A program made the translations under genes and the position numbers. From the NCBI RefSeq assembly GCF_918797505.1, contig NC_092801.1:11718001-11782000 (forward strand): DNA of 64,000 bases, written 5' to 3'. This document shows positions 21,696-32,179 of the stretch, one piece after another. Each line of letters begins with the position of its first letter. Position 1 is the stretch's first letter. The notes beneath the pieces are model-generated. The model was not told the origin of the DNA. It worked only from the letters and a program-made list of their open reading frames with translations, and ran no database searches. Source of the DNA: Bemisia tabaci (lineage: Eukaryota > Arthropoda > Insecta > Hemiptera > Aleyrodidae).

Positions 21696-22150
21696 ATTGT
21701 GGACTTCTGGTCCTCCCTACTTTCCTTGTTGTCAGGAAATTGTTACTTTTTTGATAGCAGCTCCAATGCTAGCGGTCCAAAATGAATCCGGTTCTCTCAC
21801 AATGGTAATTGTGGATTTTTGGTCCTACTTTCCTAGTTGTAAGTACAATGTTACTTTCGTGGTAACCGAAAGCCAGCACATCGGTCTTTCTTGAAAAATC
21901 TCAATGCATATGATTGCTTTGCTTTCCAACTGTGACTTCTTTGCCACAAAATTAATCAGAATTATAAAGCCACAGCTCGTTATTTTGGACGAGGGCCAAC
22001 TCGAGAACAATGGACGATGAGCTATTATATCCAGCCGATCTACATCGCGCTGAGGATGGTGACACCCGATCAGTTTTAGCTAAATAGAGACTCTAATCTC
22101 TTCATCTTGTAAATTGCTTTAGAAAACGAGTGTCTAAATATTAGAATGAG

Positions 22151-22314
22151 CAGTGGCCAGGCTGGAATGATCGATTTTCGATATCTTTCCCATTTGGAGC
22201 TGTGGTAAAGAATCGATTATTATGGTGTTCGTTGCTAACGCCCTAATAATCGATATTTTTTCATTGATCTGGTTTGAATGGCATATCAATCAATACATCG
22301 CTAAGCACACTACG
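22151..22314 (+). mobile_element. family B MITE, diverged copy B5
   Basis: Starts CAGTGGCCAGGCTGG. The interior keeps AATCGATTATT, GTTCG...AACGCCC and GGTTTGAATGGCATATCAAT. The right end is decayed. The flanks AGAATGAG (22143-22150) and GGAATGAG (22315-22322) match at seven of eight. Confidence 0.8.
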
Positions 22315-22428
22315 GGAATGAGCCATCCGAGCCACGAGAATGAGGCATCGTTCTCTTAAAGCAAAACTCTTTTCAAAGAACGACTGAGAGCGAACCAAGT
22401 CAAATTTAGTCCAAGCAAAAGAGGCGTC

Positions 22429-22678
22429 CTGCCATGCTTAGGAAGAACGCCGTATGAATCTTCAGGCTTTGCCAAATTTCCTTTGATAAAACACGAATTT
22501 CATGGTGAACTTATGAATACTTTCTTTCCAATTTTTCAGATAATTTTGTTGGCAATTACAGCCAAAGTTCCTGAAAATTTCAAAGAAAAATACTCATAAC
22601 TTTCCTCAAAAATTAACATTGTGTCGAAGGAAGTTTGGCAACTCTCGAATATTCATACGGCGTTCTTCCTTAGCACGG
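22429..22678 (+). mobile_element. family A MITE, copy A7
   Basis: Starts CTGCCATGCTTAGGAAGAAC and ends GTTCTTCCTTAGCACGGAAG. The interior has CAATTTTTCAGATAATTTTG and TTCCTGAAAATTTCAAAG, the sub-type shared with A9, A10 and A15. Confidence 0.88.
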
Positions 22679-22679
22679 A

Positions 22680-23104
22680 AGTGTTCACATGAAAAAATTC
22701 TTGCATAAAGAGCGCTAATTAGATAGTTGAGTAAAAGAGTCACATTTACACTTCAGTGTTCACCTCATGTTCCATTTTAATTTTTTGGAAGGAAGTCAAT
22801 CGATGGTTTCGCTGAAAAGTTTAAACTTTCCTGAACAACCTTCGCATTGGTACGAAAAATTGTCGTAATTTTTGAGAGGGGATCCTGGTTGATTTTCCTC
22901 CAAAAAATTAAAATTGGATTTAAGATTTTGAAACACTGCAATGTATATCGACGGTGAAACTACCAAACCGACCGCCCAAATCTTAATTGTTATCTCGTCT
23001 TTGAAAAATTATAATTGTCTCGTCGAAAAAATAAAATGAAAATTTTGTCCAGAATACACCGAGGATGAGAGACGAAGTGTCCAGACTTTTGACAAGATAG
23101 CTAG
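22680..23104. other. no gene seen
   Basis: AT-rich spacer without recognised structure. Confidence 0.4.
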
Positions 23105-23378
23105 ATGGTAAATATGGAAAAGTTCAGCATAATATGGTTCAACACATGTATCTTTATATTTCTACCCTTTCGTTGAAGTCTCTTAATGATCTTCTTGATT
23201 TTCCAACCCGTTGCGTACTTAAAAAGTATCCAAGAAGTTGGATCATTGCGTTTTCTCCATTCAAACCTATAGAAATGTATCGATTCTCGGAGGGTGCTTC
23301 AACGAGAACCGATAGTTCAACGCAGGTTTAAATAGAAGAGAGCGAGTGTTGCCAACCTGCCGGGTCCGCATCTGCCGT
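23105..23378 (+). repeat. diverged duplication X1 ending in a C element (C3)
   Basis: This block and 23385-23980 share a series of landmarks in the same order: GGAAAAGT, TAAAGTCTC/GAAGTCTC, CAACCCGTTG, GCGTTTTCTCCATT / GCGTTCTCTCCATT, GAAATGTATC and GAGAACCGATAG / GAGAGCCGATAG. The C portion is 23230-23378. Confidence 0.65.
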
Positions 23379-23384
23379 CGACTT

Positions 23385-23985
23385 TACATGAAATCACAAG
23401 ATGAAGACGGAAAAGTACATTTCACAATGATAATGCTCGTATCTCCACTTTATTACCCATTCGTTAAAGTCTCCTGGCTCAATGATTTGCAACCCGTTGT
23501 ATTCTATGAGCGGATTCAGGAAGTCGGCAAAATTGCGTTCTCTCCATTTAAACCGATAGAAATGTATCAACTCTCGGGGGATGGGGGGGGGGAGGCAGCG
23601 GGCTGATTGTTGAAATTGATAGACAAAGCAATGGACAAAGAAGACATAGGGAGTATGGAGCGATGCTATACCTATTGGTTGAAATGGGTGGTTCATAGAG
23701 AGAGGGAGAGACTATAAGAGAGAAAATGATGGGCTATCTACAAGCTACCTTGTTGGTTGTCGTTAGTTGTAGTCAATTGAATACCTCCTTTGTCCATTGC
23801 ACACCGCCTTTGTCCATTGCAACCACCCTCTTTCACCAATAGGATCCCTCCATATCCCTTTTGTCTTCTTTGTCTATCGCTTTGTCGACCTATTCCAACA
23901 ATCAGCCTGCAGGTGCTTCAATGAGAGCCGATAGTTCAACAAACGTTTAATTCGAGGAAAGCAAGTTTTGCCAACCCTCTGGATC
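23385..23985 (+). repeat. diverged duplication X2 with C4 split by a D element
   Basis: Second copy of X1. The C4 part begins near 23520 and stops at CTCGGGGGATGGGG. It resumes at 23916 with GGTGCTTCAATGAGAGCCGA, matching GGGTGCTTCAACGAGAACCG of C3 across the gap. The interruption is the D copy at 23602-23912. Confidence 0.7.
23602..23912 (+). mobile_element. family D MITE, nested copy D-n (about 311 bp)
   Basis: Left end GCGGGCTGATTGTTGAAATT and right end CCAACAATCAGCCTGC are inverted repeats. Inside are ATAGACAAAGCAATGGACAA, CCTATTGGTTGAAATGG and TCTATCGCTTTGTCGAC. AGG occurs just before and after, a possible 3-bp duplication. Confidence 0.85.
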
Positions 23986-24556
23986 CTTCTCTCGGTCCAG
24001 ACAATTAATATTTCATTTAATTATAACTGAAAATACAAGAGGCAATTTGGAGCGATGAAGATATCAAAAGGAAAGGTATTCTATACTTGCAGCTTCGAAA
24101 ATTCAGGCTGATTCGGCAACATCGGAGACTTGACTGAAAATGAGTCAAAACAAATTGAAAATCCCACGCAGTCGAGCCGAAGACATTTTTACAGAGATTG
24201 TTTCACTCATTTACTTATTTATTTTCTTAATCCCTGCCCCAACCGAATAGTCACTGAGCATTGCCAACTCACCACGGAGATTTAACTTTTCAAGAAAATC
24301 ACCATGGTTCCATTCATTTCGTTTTATGCTTAGCGACTTAAATCACTATGCTCAACGAAAGAAGCCATACAGGGTGTCTTGAAGTCCGTTGTTTCCCTCG
24401 CGGAAAAAAGTAATTCACTTTTCAACGTTGCCAAATTTTGACAGGCTTGTTCGATAAAAATTGTTTTCAGGTTAATTTTCATGAGCAGGATAATCTTATA
24501 TACCTTGACACCAAAAATTATTCCCCAAAGTATTATACAATAATTTCCAGACACCG
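23986..24556. other. no gene seen
   Basis: AT-rich spacer with no supported feature. Confidence 0.4.
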
Positions 24557-24557
24557 T

Positions 24558-24702
24558 CATTGGCGAACATTGTTTTTCTCATTTAAACCCATGAAAATGT
24601 ATCGATTCTTGGAGGGACCAGGGGCTCCTCCAAGAATCGATTGTTTAACGTGAGTTTAAATGGAGGAAACCCGGTGTTGGCAAATTGCTGGATCCGCTTC
24701 TG
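24558..24702 (+). mobile_element. family C MITE, copy C2
   Basis: Left end CATTGGCGAACATTG (decayed), right end GCTGGATCCGCTTCTG. Central blocks CATTTAAACCCATGAAAATG and ATCGATTCTTGGAGG with the partner CCTCCAAGAATCGAT. Confidence 0.78.
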
Positions 24703-24709
24703 CACCCTG

Positions 24710-25195
24710 TAGAAAATAGCGTTTAGGAATATAGAAGTTCCATTTGAATTATACTGTTCTAGTCGGGTGGACGCAGCGGCAGTTTAGGATGGGAGGGGTA
24801 AGGATTGGAAGGAAAAGGGTGGGGGACGGGTGTTTTATCGAATTTGTTTTATCGCGCTGATCAATTTAAAAATCCGAATTAACAGGCATTAAGACGGGAT
24901 TTGCTGACATCATGGGGTCGGAGGGGGGGGGGGGGGGTTGGGGGCCTGGGCTACGATCCGAGAGCAAAGGGGATTAGGACCTCGTTCGGCGTCGTCGTGT
25001 GAAACTGATATGATAATTAATTTCGAAAATATATTACTTGCTCGTTTTGTTTTGTCTTCGTCGCGCCGCGCCGCGCCGCGCCGCCTTTGTTGTCAGTTTG
25101 CGGAATGAACAGGGAATTTTTAAACTGCCGGGTTGATTCAAAGTTTCAAAACAAAGTTTCTTGGCCATTCATGGTTCGAAAAAAGTCTTTGGCTA
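24710..25195. other. no gene seen; G-run and GCGCC repeats
   Basis: Contains a G-rich run near 24921-24939 and a short (GCGCC)n stretch at 25061-25085. Nothing else recognised. Confidence 0.4.
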
Positions 25196-25609
25196 CACTG
25201 AAAAAAAAAGCTCGGTGTATTTACTAAGAAAAGGGTAAAATTACCAAGAATTCAGGGATCTATTTGATCCCAGTTTTTTCTTTGTAAAATTACCATTTAT
25301 TGAATTGGTAATTTTACTGAAAAATCTCGCTAAAATTATTGAACTTTCTCGGTAATTTTACTGGACCTCGGTAAAAACGCCAATATTTTTCATCGACTGT
25401 GGTAGAATTACCGAGATAGAATGGCAAAGTTACCGGGCATTGATTACCAATAAAAGTGGTATTCTTACCTGAAAAAACAGTAAAAATACCGGTTTTTAGG
25501 TAAGCTTACCAGTCTGTCGTGGTAAAATTACCAATAATTGGTAAAAAAAAGTGAGATGGTAAAGGTACCAACGGACCGTGGTAAAAACGCCGAGAATTTT
25601 GTTTCAGTG
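25196..25609 (+). mobile_element. family G element, copy G2 (414 bp), TSD TA
   Basis: Near-identical to G1. TA stands on both sides (25194-25195 and 25610-25611). The flanking sequence CTTTGGC-TA / TA-ATCTATAAAAAC corresponds to the uninterrupted CTTTGGCTAATCTATAAAA of the two downstream I units, which therefore act as empty sites. Confidence 0.93.
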
Positions 25610-25816
25610 TAATCTATAAAAACTCTCATGTGCATAGGGAAACCAATGCTCCCCACGTTGTTTCGGAACTGAGCCAGGAATTGTAGTTCCTCATTGCAAA
25701 ATGTATAACCGGATTTACTATTGAAATGAGGTGGTTCTGTTTCGGACGAAACTCATCAGCTTTCGGTAAAATTTCAACCGACCCCAACTCCTTTACGTTC
25801 AGCAATTCTCTTTGGC
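25610..25816 (+). repeat. I tandem unit 1
   Basis: Starts TAATCTATAAAAACTCTCAT and runs about 207 bp to the next unit. It carries GAACTGAGCCAGGAATTG and TGCAAAATGTATAACCGGAT. Its left edge is interrupted by G2. Confidence 0.85.
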
Positions 25817-26008
25817 TAATCTATAAAAACTCTCATGTGCAAAGGGAAACCAATGTTCCCCACGTTGTTTCTGAACTGAGCCAGAAATCGTGGTTCCTAA
25901 TTGCAAAATGTAGCCGGATTTTCTATTGAAAAGAGATGGTTCTATTTCCAACGAAACTCAACAGATTTCGGCACAACGTCAACCGACTCCAACTCCTTTA
26001 CTTTCAGG
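25817..26008 (+). repeat. I tandem unit 2
   Basis: Same landmarks as unit 1, in order, with scattered changes. Ends at the insertion point of H3. Confidence 0.85.
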
Positions 26009-26273
26009 AATTGAATTGCATTTTGCAAAAAGGAACCAAGACCATTCCAATATTGCTGGGATTGTGCAACTTAAATTCGTTGATATTAAATCACTGAAAT
26101 CATGCAAGAAATTAAATTTACAAGCGTAATTTTTGGCTTGAATTTATAGTCTATTGGGAGTACAGATGGAACTTATTTAGGTGATCAGTTTATATTTGTA
26201 AGGTGAAAATAGTTGCACAATCTTAGCAACATTGGAATGCTCGCGGTTCCTTTTTGCAAAATGCAATCCAATT
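26009..26273 (+). mobile_element. family H MITE, copy H3, within the I array
   Basis: Ends GAATTGCATTTTGCAAAAAG and CTTTTTGCAAAATGCAATCC. The interior is diverged from H1 and H2 apart from the arms (TTGTGCAACTT and AGTTGCACAATC). It lies at the junction of I units 2 and 3; AATT stands on each side. Confidence 0.8.
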
Positions 26274-26282
26274 ATCTTTGGC

Positions 26283-26475
26283 TAATCTATAAAAACTCTC
26301 ATGCGCATATGGAAACCAATGTTCCCCACAATGTTTCTGAACTGAGCCAGGAATCGAGGTTCCTAATTGCAAAATGTAGCCGGATCTTCTATTGAAATGA
26401 GGTGGTTCTATTTCCAACGAAACTCAACAGAATTCGGCACATCATCAACCGACTCCAACTCCTCTAATTTGAGGC
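26283..26475 (+). repeat. I tandem unit 3
   Basis: Starts TAATCTATAAAAACTCTCAT like the other two and ends near CCAACTCCTCTAATTTG. Confidence 0.82.
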
Positions 26476-26702
26476 GCAGGGTGCAATTCTCCGCTCCATT
26501 TTCTGCTCCGCTTGAACGGTGAGGAAAGCAGGTCTAACTCATTCCCCGTAATTCGGGTTGAGGCCACCCGCACGGCTCGCTCCGCGCCACGTGGTGTGAC
26601 GTATTGTTCCTCGGTCCCGATGCTCAAATGAGCGCCTTGTTTGCAAAACACCCGTTTCGGGAATTAGTCTCGGCTTGTAGAGGTGCTCCATCTACCGTCG
26701 CA

Positions 26703-27434
26703 CAACTGGACGTATATTTCTGTTAAACGGAACTAAGCGCCAAATGGACCAATAGACAAGGTACGAATTTAAGCATTCTAATACATGTTTCTTGACCAGA
26801 ATTTCACGTAAAACACGATGCGCACAACGAAAATTACCGAAATCGACTCGTTATGAAGATATTTAATGATTCTTGATGCGTGAATTCAAACGATCCGCTC
26901 ATGAAAACTCAATGCTCTACGCGACTCACATAGCGCGCTAAACGTTATCATGACAGTCTCTGGATATAAAAATCTGGCAACCTTAATCTTGACGCTTTAG
27001 CTCAGCTATTGCAAGTTGTTTATAGTTTGAACAGCACATGGTGGGAAATGAACATCGCTTGATTGAGAAGTTTGCTGAAACCGTTCTAGTGCACGATTTG
27101 ACTCACGTAGAGCTTTGAGTTTCTTGTGAGCGGGCAGTTCAAACTCCTCGTAACCAATGTGAAATATAAACGTTAATATCTTCGTTATAGGAGTTGATTT
27201 CGGTAATTTTCGTTGCGCGAATCGTGTTCTACGTGAAATTCTGGTCAAGAAACATGTATTAGAATGCTTAAATTCGTACCTTGTCTATTGGTCCATTGAG
27301 ATCCTTTTGGAAAAGCATTGCAAGTATAGAACGGAACGAGCATCGCGTTCCGCAACACCCGTCGATCCAAGCCCCCCTCTACCTTCCTCCCCATATGGCG
27401 CTTAGTTCCGTTTGATAGAAATACGTCCAACTGT
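26703..27434 (+). mobile_element. foldback Z containing K2
   Basis: An outer inverted pair lies at 26703-26742 and 27394-27434: CAACTGGACGTATATTTC / GAAATACGTCCAACTG and ACGGAACTAAGCGCCA / TGGCGCTTAGTTCCGT. K2 occupies most of the interior. Confidence 0.8.
26743..27297 (+). mobile_element. family K long foldback, copy K2 (555 bp)
   Basis: Starts AATGGACCAATAGACAAGG and ends with the inverted match. Aligns with K1 along its length. Inserted directly after the GCGCCA of the left Z arm. Confidence 0.9.
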
Positions 27435-29046
27435 AATGGAGAAGCCAGATAAACCGAACCTAACCCAACTTAACTCGATTCTTTGGGCTGTATTAAGACG
27501 GTTTCGTGGTATGACTTTTTTTCCAAGAACGCTTTTCCTAAGGGCCACCCCTCCCCCTTCCACCCAACCACGCTCCATTCAGTCCCTATTATCTCGGAAA
27601 CGATGAGTCATAGAGGAAAAACGCAAGATACATTTTCTCAATATTTTTGAAACGCTGAGTCTAGAAGTGCCGTCAAAAATCAAGTTTTGTCGCTAAAAAA
27701 AATTAATTTTGGCCACTTCTAGGTTCGATACTCCCTTAAAAATGTGTTTACTTTTTTCCGGCGGTCTACCAAAAGAAGCGCTAAAAATTTAAAAAAAATG
27801 GGTGACGTGATTTATGGATGGTCCCCTAGTTTTTCAACACATACATATGATTTAATGTATGAGCCAGAAATCGTAATTTCTCATTCCAAAGTACAGTACA
27901 AATTTTGATTTGTGTCCATTGCTCTATCGGTCCATTTGCCCAAATGTTGGCAAGATACCATCCCCGCAGTTGTTTAACCTTGGCCCAGTGTGCTACGCTG
28001 GATGCGATCATCCCTATCAGCATGGGGTTGTTAATTACTCTCCAATGAATTCGTTCCTGACTCGCTTCTGTTCTGTTTTTGTTGTCTGAATCTTGATAGG
28101 AGGGTGACGATTTCACGGAAACTCATCGGGGAGGCTCACCTATTCGTCGAGATCATTTTCAGATTCAAATGCTTTCGGTGTCCACCTTTCACCTTTACAG
28201 GGTTCCTGGGTTCCGAGTGTATACTCCACTGATCTAACACTCATTTCGAGGGGTGAAATGTATGGTTCTGGTGGAGAGTGTCCAGCTTATTACGACAGTT
28301 AGGATAGTTGAGATAAAATTAAAACACAATTGTGGTCATAGCTGGAATAACCACAGCGAAAAACATAGTTGTGAGACAATCACATTTGAAATTTTGATTA
28401 GTAGATGCGTCGCTGATTTTGCGTCGTGTAAAAACTGCAAAAGCATTTTTTTGTAAATCGACATACCCTTGGAGCAATCCGTTGGGCATTTATGGTGAAT
28501 ATTCCAAAATTCACATTAAAAGAGATAAAACGACTGTTTAATTAATTGGAACGGTCAGACTGAAGGAGCCGAAACACCCCCAAACCCCCTCTCTAAATTC
28601 AGATTTCGCTTTCTTTTAGATCATGAATTTAGGGCAAAAAAGTACAGGGGAGTAAAAAAGTATACGAGTTTTAATGAGATTTGGTTCGTAACCGTTCCAA
28701 AAATTCAGGAACAAATATTTATTTTCCGAAATGGGGGGGGGGGGGGTGGCTCTGACTAGGGGTACTTTTGAAAACTTTATACAACAAAAAAGTCTTATTT
28801 TAACTTGACTTTTAACCCTGGATCACCCTGTAGAGTGAGACTAGGGAGTACGCGTCCTGATCGCTTCGCGGCCCACCCCTCCCCCTGAAACGTTTCGCAC
28901 CTCAGGCGTTATGCGTTATAAGTTACGCGTTACGCATTACGCGTTATACGTTATGCGTTACGCTTTACTCTCTTGAATTTACATTACACATTATGATACG
29001 AGAGGACAAAACCCAGTGTTGCCATGTTGCAAAAGTGACTAGGACG
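27435..29046. other. no gene seen; small tandem and poly-G runs
   Basis: Unique-looking DNA with no supported gene. A G-run lies at 28733-28746 and a short GCGTTAY heptamer array at about 28912-28970. Open frames of up to 96 codons show nothing recognisable. Confidence 0.4.
28912..28970 (+). repeat. imperfect heptamer array (GCGTTAY)n
   Basis: Repeated GCGTTATG, GCGTTACG, GCATTACG and similar words over about 60 bp. Confidence 0.7.
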
Positions 29047-29208
29047 CATTGGCGGATCCAGCAAATTGGCAACACTGTTTTTCCCCATTTAAACCTATGT
29101 AAATGTATCGATTCTTGGAGGGGCCAGGTGCCCCGACCAGAATCGATTATTTAACATAGGTTTAAACGGAGGGAATCCGTTGTTGCCAAATTGCTGGATC
29201 CGCCCCTG
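29047..29208 (+). mobile_element. family C MITE, copy C1 (162 bp)
   Basis: Left end CATTGGCGGATCCAGCAAAT, right end TTGCTGGATCCGCCCCTG. The block CATTTAAACCTATGTAAATG pairs with CATAGGTTTAAACGGAG. Flanks CTAGGACG (29039-29046) and CCAGAACG (29209-29216) match at six of eight, an aged 8-bp duplication that suggests hAT. Confidence 0.83.
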
Positions 29209-29552
29209 CCAGAACGTCGTTCGGATAAAAATGGCAAAGGCAAGGGCGTCCAGGTGAGACCCACCGGGTCGGCTCCACGGGGTCTGGGCCGGTCTACGCA
29301 TGCGCGGTGGACCCCACCCGGCCCTGGGCAGAAATACCTGGAGCCTGAGAACCGAGCGAGGAGAGACAAGAGCAGTTGTCACCAAAGTATAGATATCACC
29401 TCTTAATAAGCCACGGACCCCACAAATCGCTCATTGACAGCTCTAACAGATCTGTCCCATGCTCCACCTCGCGCCTTGGTCCATGTCCTGGTCACAGCCT
29501 TGCAACGTTGCCACATAGTCGATGGAAATCGAGATTTCTCATTCCTGAATGT

Positions 29553-29781
29553 TCTGTTCATTGAAGGTCTCTTGCACGAAGGAACCATAAAAATGACAGG
29601 AAGATAACTAATTGAAAAATACAGAAAGTGATGGAGAAAAAATCAAAGTAGAAAAATAATTTAAAAATATATTATTATACGATGGTAAAGATAAAAATAG
29701 AGTTTTTATGATACATATATATAAAAGTCGCCTTATAGCACTTCGAAATGTTCTGACGTTCTGATGTTCTGAATGTTCACG
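29553..29781 (+). repeat. N tandem duplication, unit 1
   Basis: Starts CCTGAATGTTCTGTTCATTG. The same sequence restarts at 29782 (period 229). The unit includes AAAATATATTATTATACGATG and ends in AAGTCGCCTTATAGCAC. Confidence 0.88.
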
Positions 29782-29990
29782 CCTGAATGTTCTGTTCATT
29801 GAAGGTCTCTTGCACGAAGAACACATAAAAATGACAGGAAGATAACTAATCGAAAAATACAGAAAATACAGAAAGTGATAGAGAAAAAATCAAAGTAGAA
29901 AAATAATTTAAAAATATATTATTATACGATGGTAAAGATAAAAGTAGAGTTTTTATTATACATATATATAAGTCGCCTTATAGCACTCTC
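29782..29990 (+). repeat. N tandem duplication, unit 2
   Basis: Second unit with a short internal duplication (AATACAGAAAATACAG) and few substitutions. It runs on into repeat M, whereas unit 1 is cut short. Confidence 0.88.
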
Positions 29991-30058
29991 TGGCGCTCTA
30001 CGGCCCCTAACCTCCACTGCCCTCTGTCGAACCACAACCCTTCGGTCATTGAGCACCT
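29968..30058 (-). repeat. dispersed repeat M, copy 1
   Basis: Read on the minus strand: GGTTGTGGTTCGACAGAGGG, then GGTTAGGGGCCGTAGAGCGC and AAGGCGACTTATATAT. The same order occurs on the plus strand at 60767-60851. Could be the tail of a SINE or LINE; no RNA polymerase III boxes were confirmed. Confidence 0.7.
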
Positions 30059-30059
30059 T

Positions 30060-31056
30060 AACGTGTCAGCTTCGATCCTATCCCTCCAACCTGTCTTATC
30101 TTAGTTTCTTTTATCTTTTATAAATAAATAAGACTACATTGTATTGCTATGTACAATTGTACAATTAAAACTAGTGATTAAACCATATGAGTGAATCTTA
30201 ATTCTCAAGGTTCCAACTTAATATTAAACGGCTTATAGTGACTGCATACAATTTTTACACTAACAATTATTTCCGTCAAGCAGCTCCTAAGAGGTGCCAA
30301 TGGGATGTGCGGTGGAGTTTACTACAATATAAAACAAAAAAGTAGAGTAAAAATTGTTTTGCTTTTGGCGGTGAAGTTGAAAATGCGTGGTGAGGACTAC
30401 GGAAATTGTGCGCCAATGAGTATGTTATAGGAGTATACCGGGATGAGCAAAAAAACGCTCGATAGGTACGTAGTAACTTCCTCAATTTCGAGTCAAAATG
30501 TGCCAGTTTGGGCTTTGATTAAAGTAATGATTTAAAAAACAGTCCAAATCGAAACAGTTTAACTCAAAACTTGAGAATGTTATGACGTACCTATCGAAAG
30601 TTTCTTTTGCCCTTCCCGATTTTAGGTTAGCGCATTCGACGTAATCCCAAAAAATGGTCAACGGAATTTTTTTCTATCTGGGGCTTATTGTTAGTTTCAA
30701 AAAGAGTCGGGAAAAATACCAAAACTGAATTGTTACTAGGTAAAAAGTGTCCTCCTTGACGGTGAAATTGAAAAAGCGTTACACAGACTACGGAAATTGT
30801 GTGTCAAATTAGTTCATTTTATTTGAGACATTCAGCATCGCATGCTAATAATATCTTTACAAAAAATATGAAGAGTGAGTGAAAGTACAAAAATTTAGAT
30901 TTTCAACTTAATGGAAGCAAACAATTTCAAAGTTTTGGTCGTAACAATGGACTCATCGTAGGATAGTGGGTTTGAAACCCAGCTGTCTGGTGAAGAGTAG
31001 ATCTGTGAGCGAAGATCCTTGAGGGCAGAGCAGGGATTATACTCTAGATATTTCTG
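30060..31056. other. no gene seen; one diverged direct repeat
   Basis: A segment with GACTACGGAAATTGTG occurs at about 30369-30415 and again at 30760-30807 with moderate divergence. Otherwise nothing recognised. Confidence 0.45.
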
Positions 31057-31464
31057 CACTGAAAAAAATTCTCGGCGTTTTTACCAAGGTCCGTTGGTAC
31101 CTTAACCATCTCAGTTTTGTTAACCAATTATTGGTAATTTTACCAAGACAGACTGGTAAGCTTACTTAAAAACCGGTATTTTTAATGACTTATCAGGTAA
31201 GAATACCACTTTTATTGGTAATCAATTCTCGGTAACTTTGCCATTTTATCTCGGTAATTCTACCACAGTCGATAAAAAACATGGGCGTTTTTACCAAGGT
31301 CCAGTAAAATTACCGAGAAAGTTCAATAATTTTACCGAGATTTCTCGGTACCAATACAATAAATGGTAATTTTACCAAGAAAAAACTGGGATCAAATAGA
31401 ACCCTGAATTCTTGGTAATTTTACCCTTTTCTTAGTAAATACACAGAGATTTTTTTTTTCAGTG
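31057..31464 (-). mobile_element. family G element, inverted copy G3 (408 bp)
   Basis: Reverse complement of G1/G2 with the same termini. Flanking bases CTG/TGA show no TA duplication, so the flanks may have mutated. Confidence 0.9.
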
Positions 31465-31944
31465 TGATATATGACGTGATTTTGTGGTAACTTTACTTCG
31501 AAAAGGTATCTTCCGGTGCCGATGCCTCTGGTACGCAAGAAACCCACTTGGCGACAACGGTGGCTCTGGATGGCTTCATTATCGGTATCTCCCGATCTAG
31601 GCTGGAGCGAGTTTGGTCCCGACAGCGGGTGAGCTCGGCTCAGTTTCGGGTGATTATTTCACGCGTGAGTGATGACTCCTTGGAGGGTAATTAATGAAAG
31701 TGAAAGCATCATTAGTGATTACAACTCATGTCCACCTTGTCCCAGATCCAGGATAACCCTAGTCCTCGGAATTTCATGGGGGGCTAAAAACATATGACAG
31801 GTATATCTCTACCCATCCTGATCTGCGAAGAAAATTATGGGAACTCCCGCCCCTTCCCCTCGCCTTCCGATTGGGCCAATGGGCATTGATTCAATATTTT
31901 TAACGTCTTACTTTTCGAAATTTTCCAGAAATCGGAATTTCTCT
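31465..31944. other. no gene seen
   Basis: Mixed-composition spacer without recognised structure. Confidence 0.4.
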
Positions 31945-32179
31945 CACTGGAAAAAAAAAAAAAAAACACATTGGATCTAGAGTCCAGACTCTTAAAAACA
32001 TCGACAAGAAAAAATACTCTTGATTCAATCAGATTTAGGCTTAAATCAAGAACCAAGCCTCTTAATTTGAGCGGATTTCATTTTGATTTGAGCTTAAATC
32101 TGATTGAATCAAGAGTCCTTTTTCTTGTCAACGTTCTCAAGAGTTTGGATTCTAGATCCAATGTGTTTTTTTTCCAGTG
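31945..32179 (+). mobile_element. G-type foldback G7
   Basis: Starts CACTGG plus an A-run and ends with a T-run plus CCAGTG. Arms: ACACATTGGATCTAGAGTCC / GGATTCTAGATCCAATGTGT and ACTCTTGATTCAATCAGATT / AATCTGATTGAATCAAGAGT. G8 at 44950 is a second copy. Confidence 0.87.

Noticed and set aside
28912..28970. Possible CRISPR-like array of short repeats
   Set aside because: Units are contiguous 7-mers with no spacers, and the DNA is eukaryotic.
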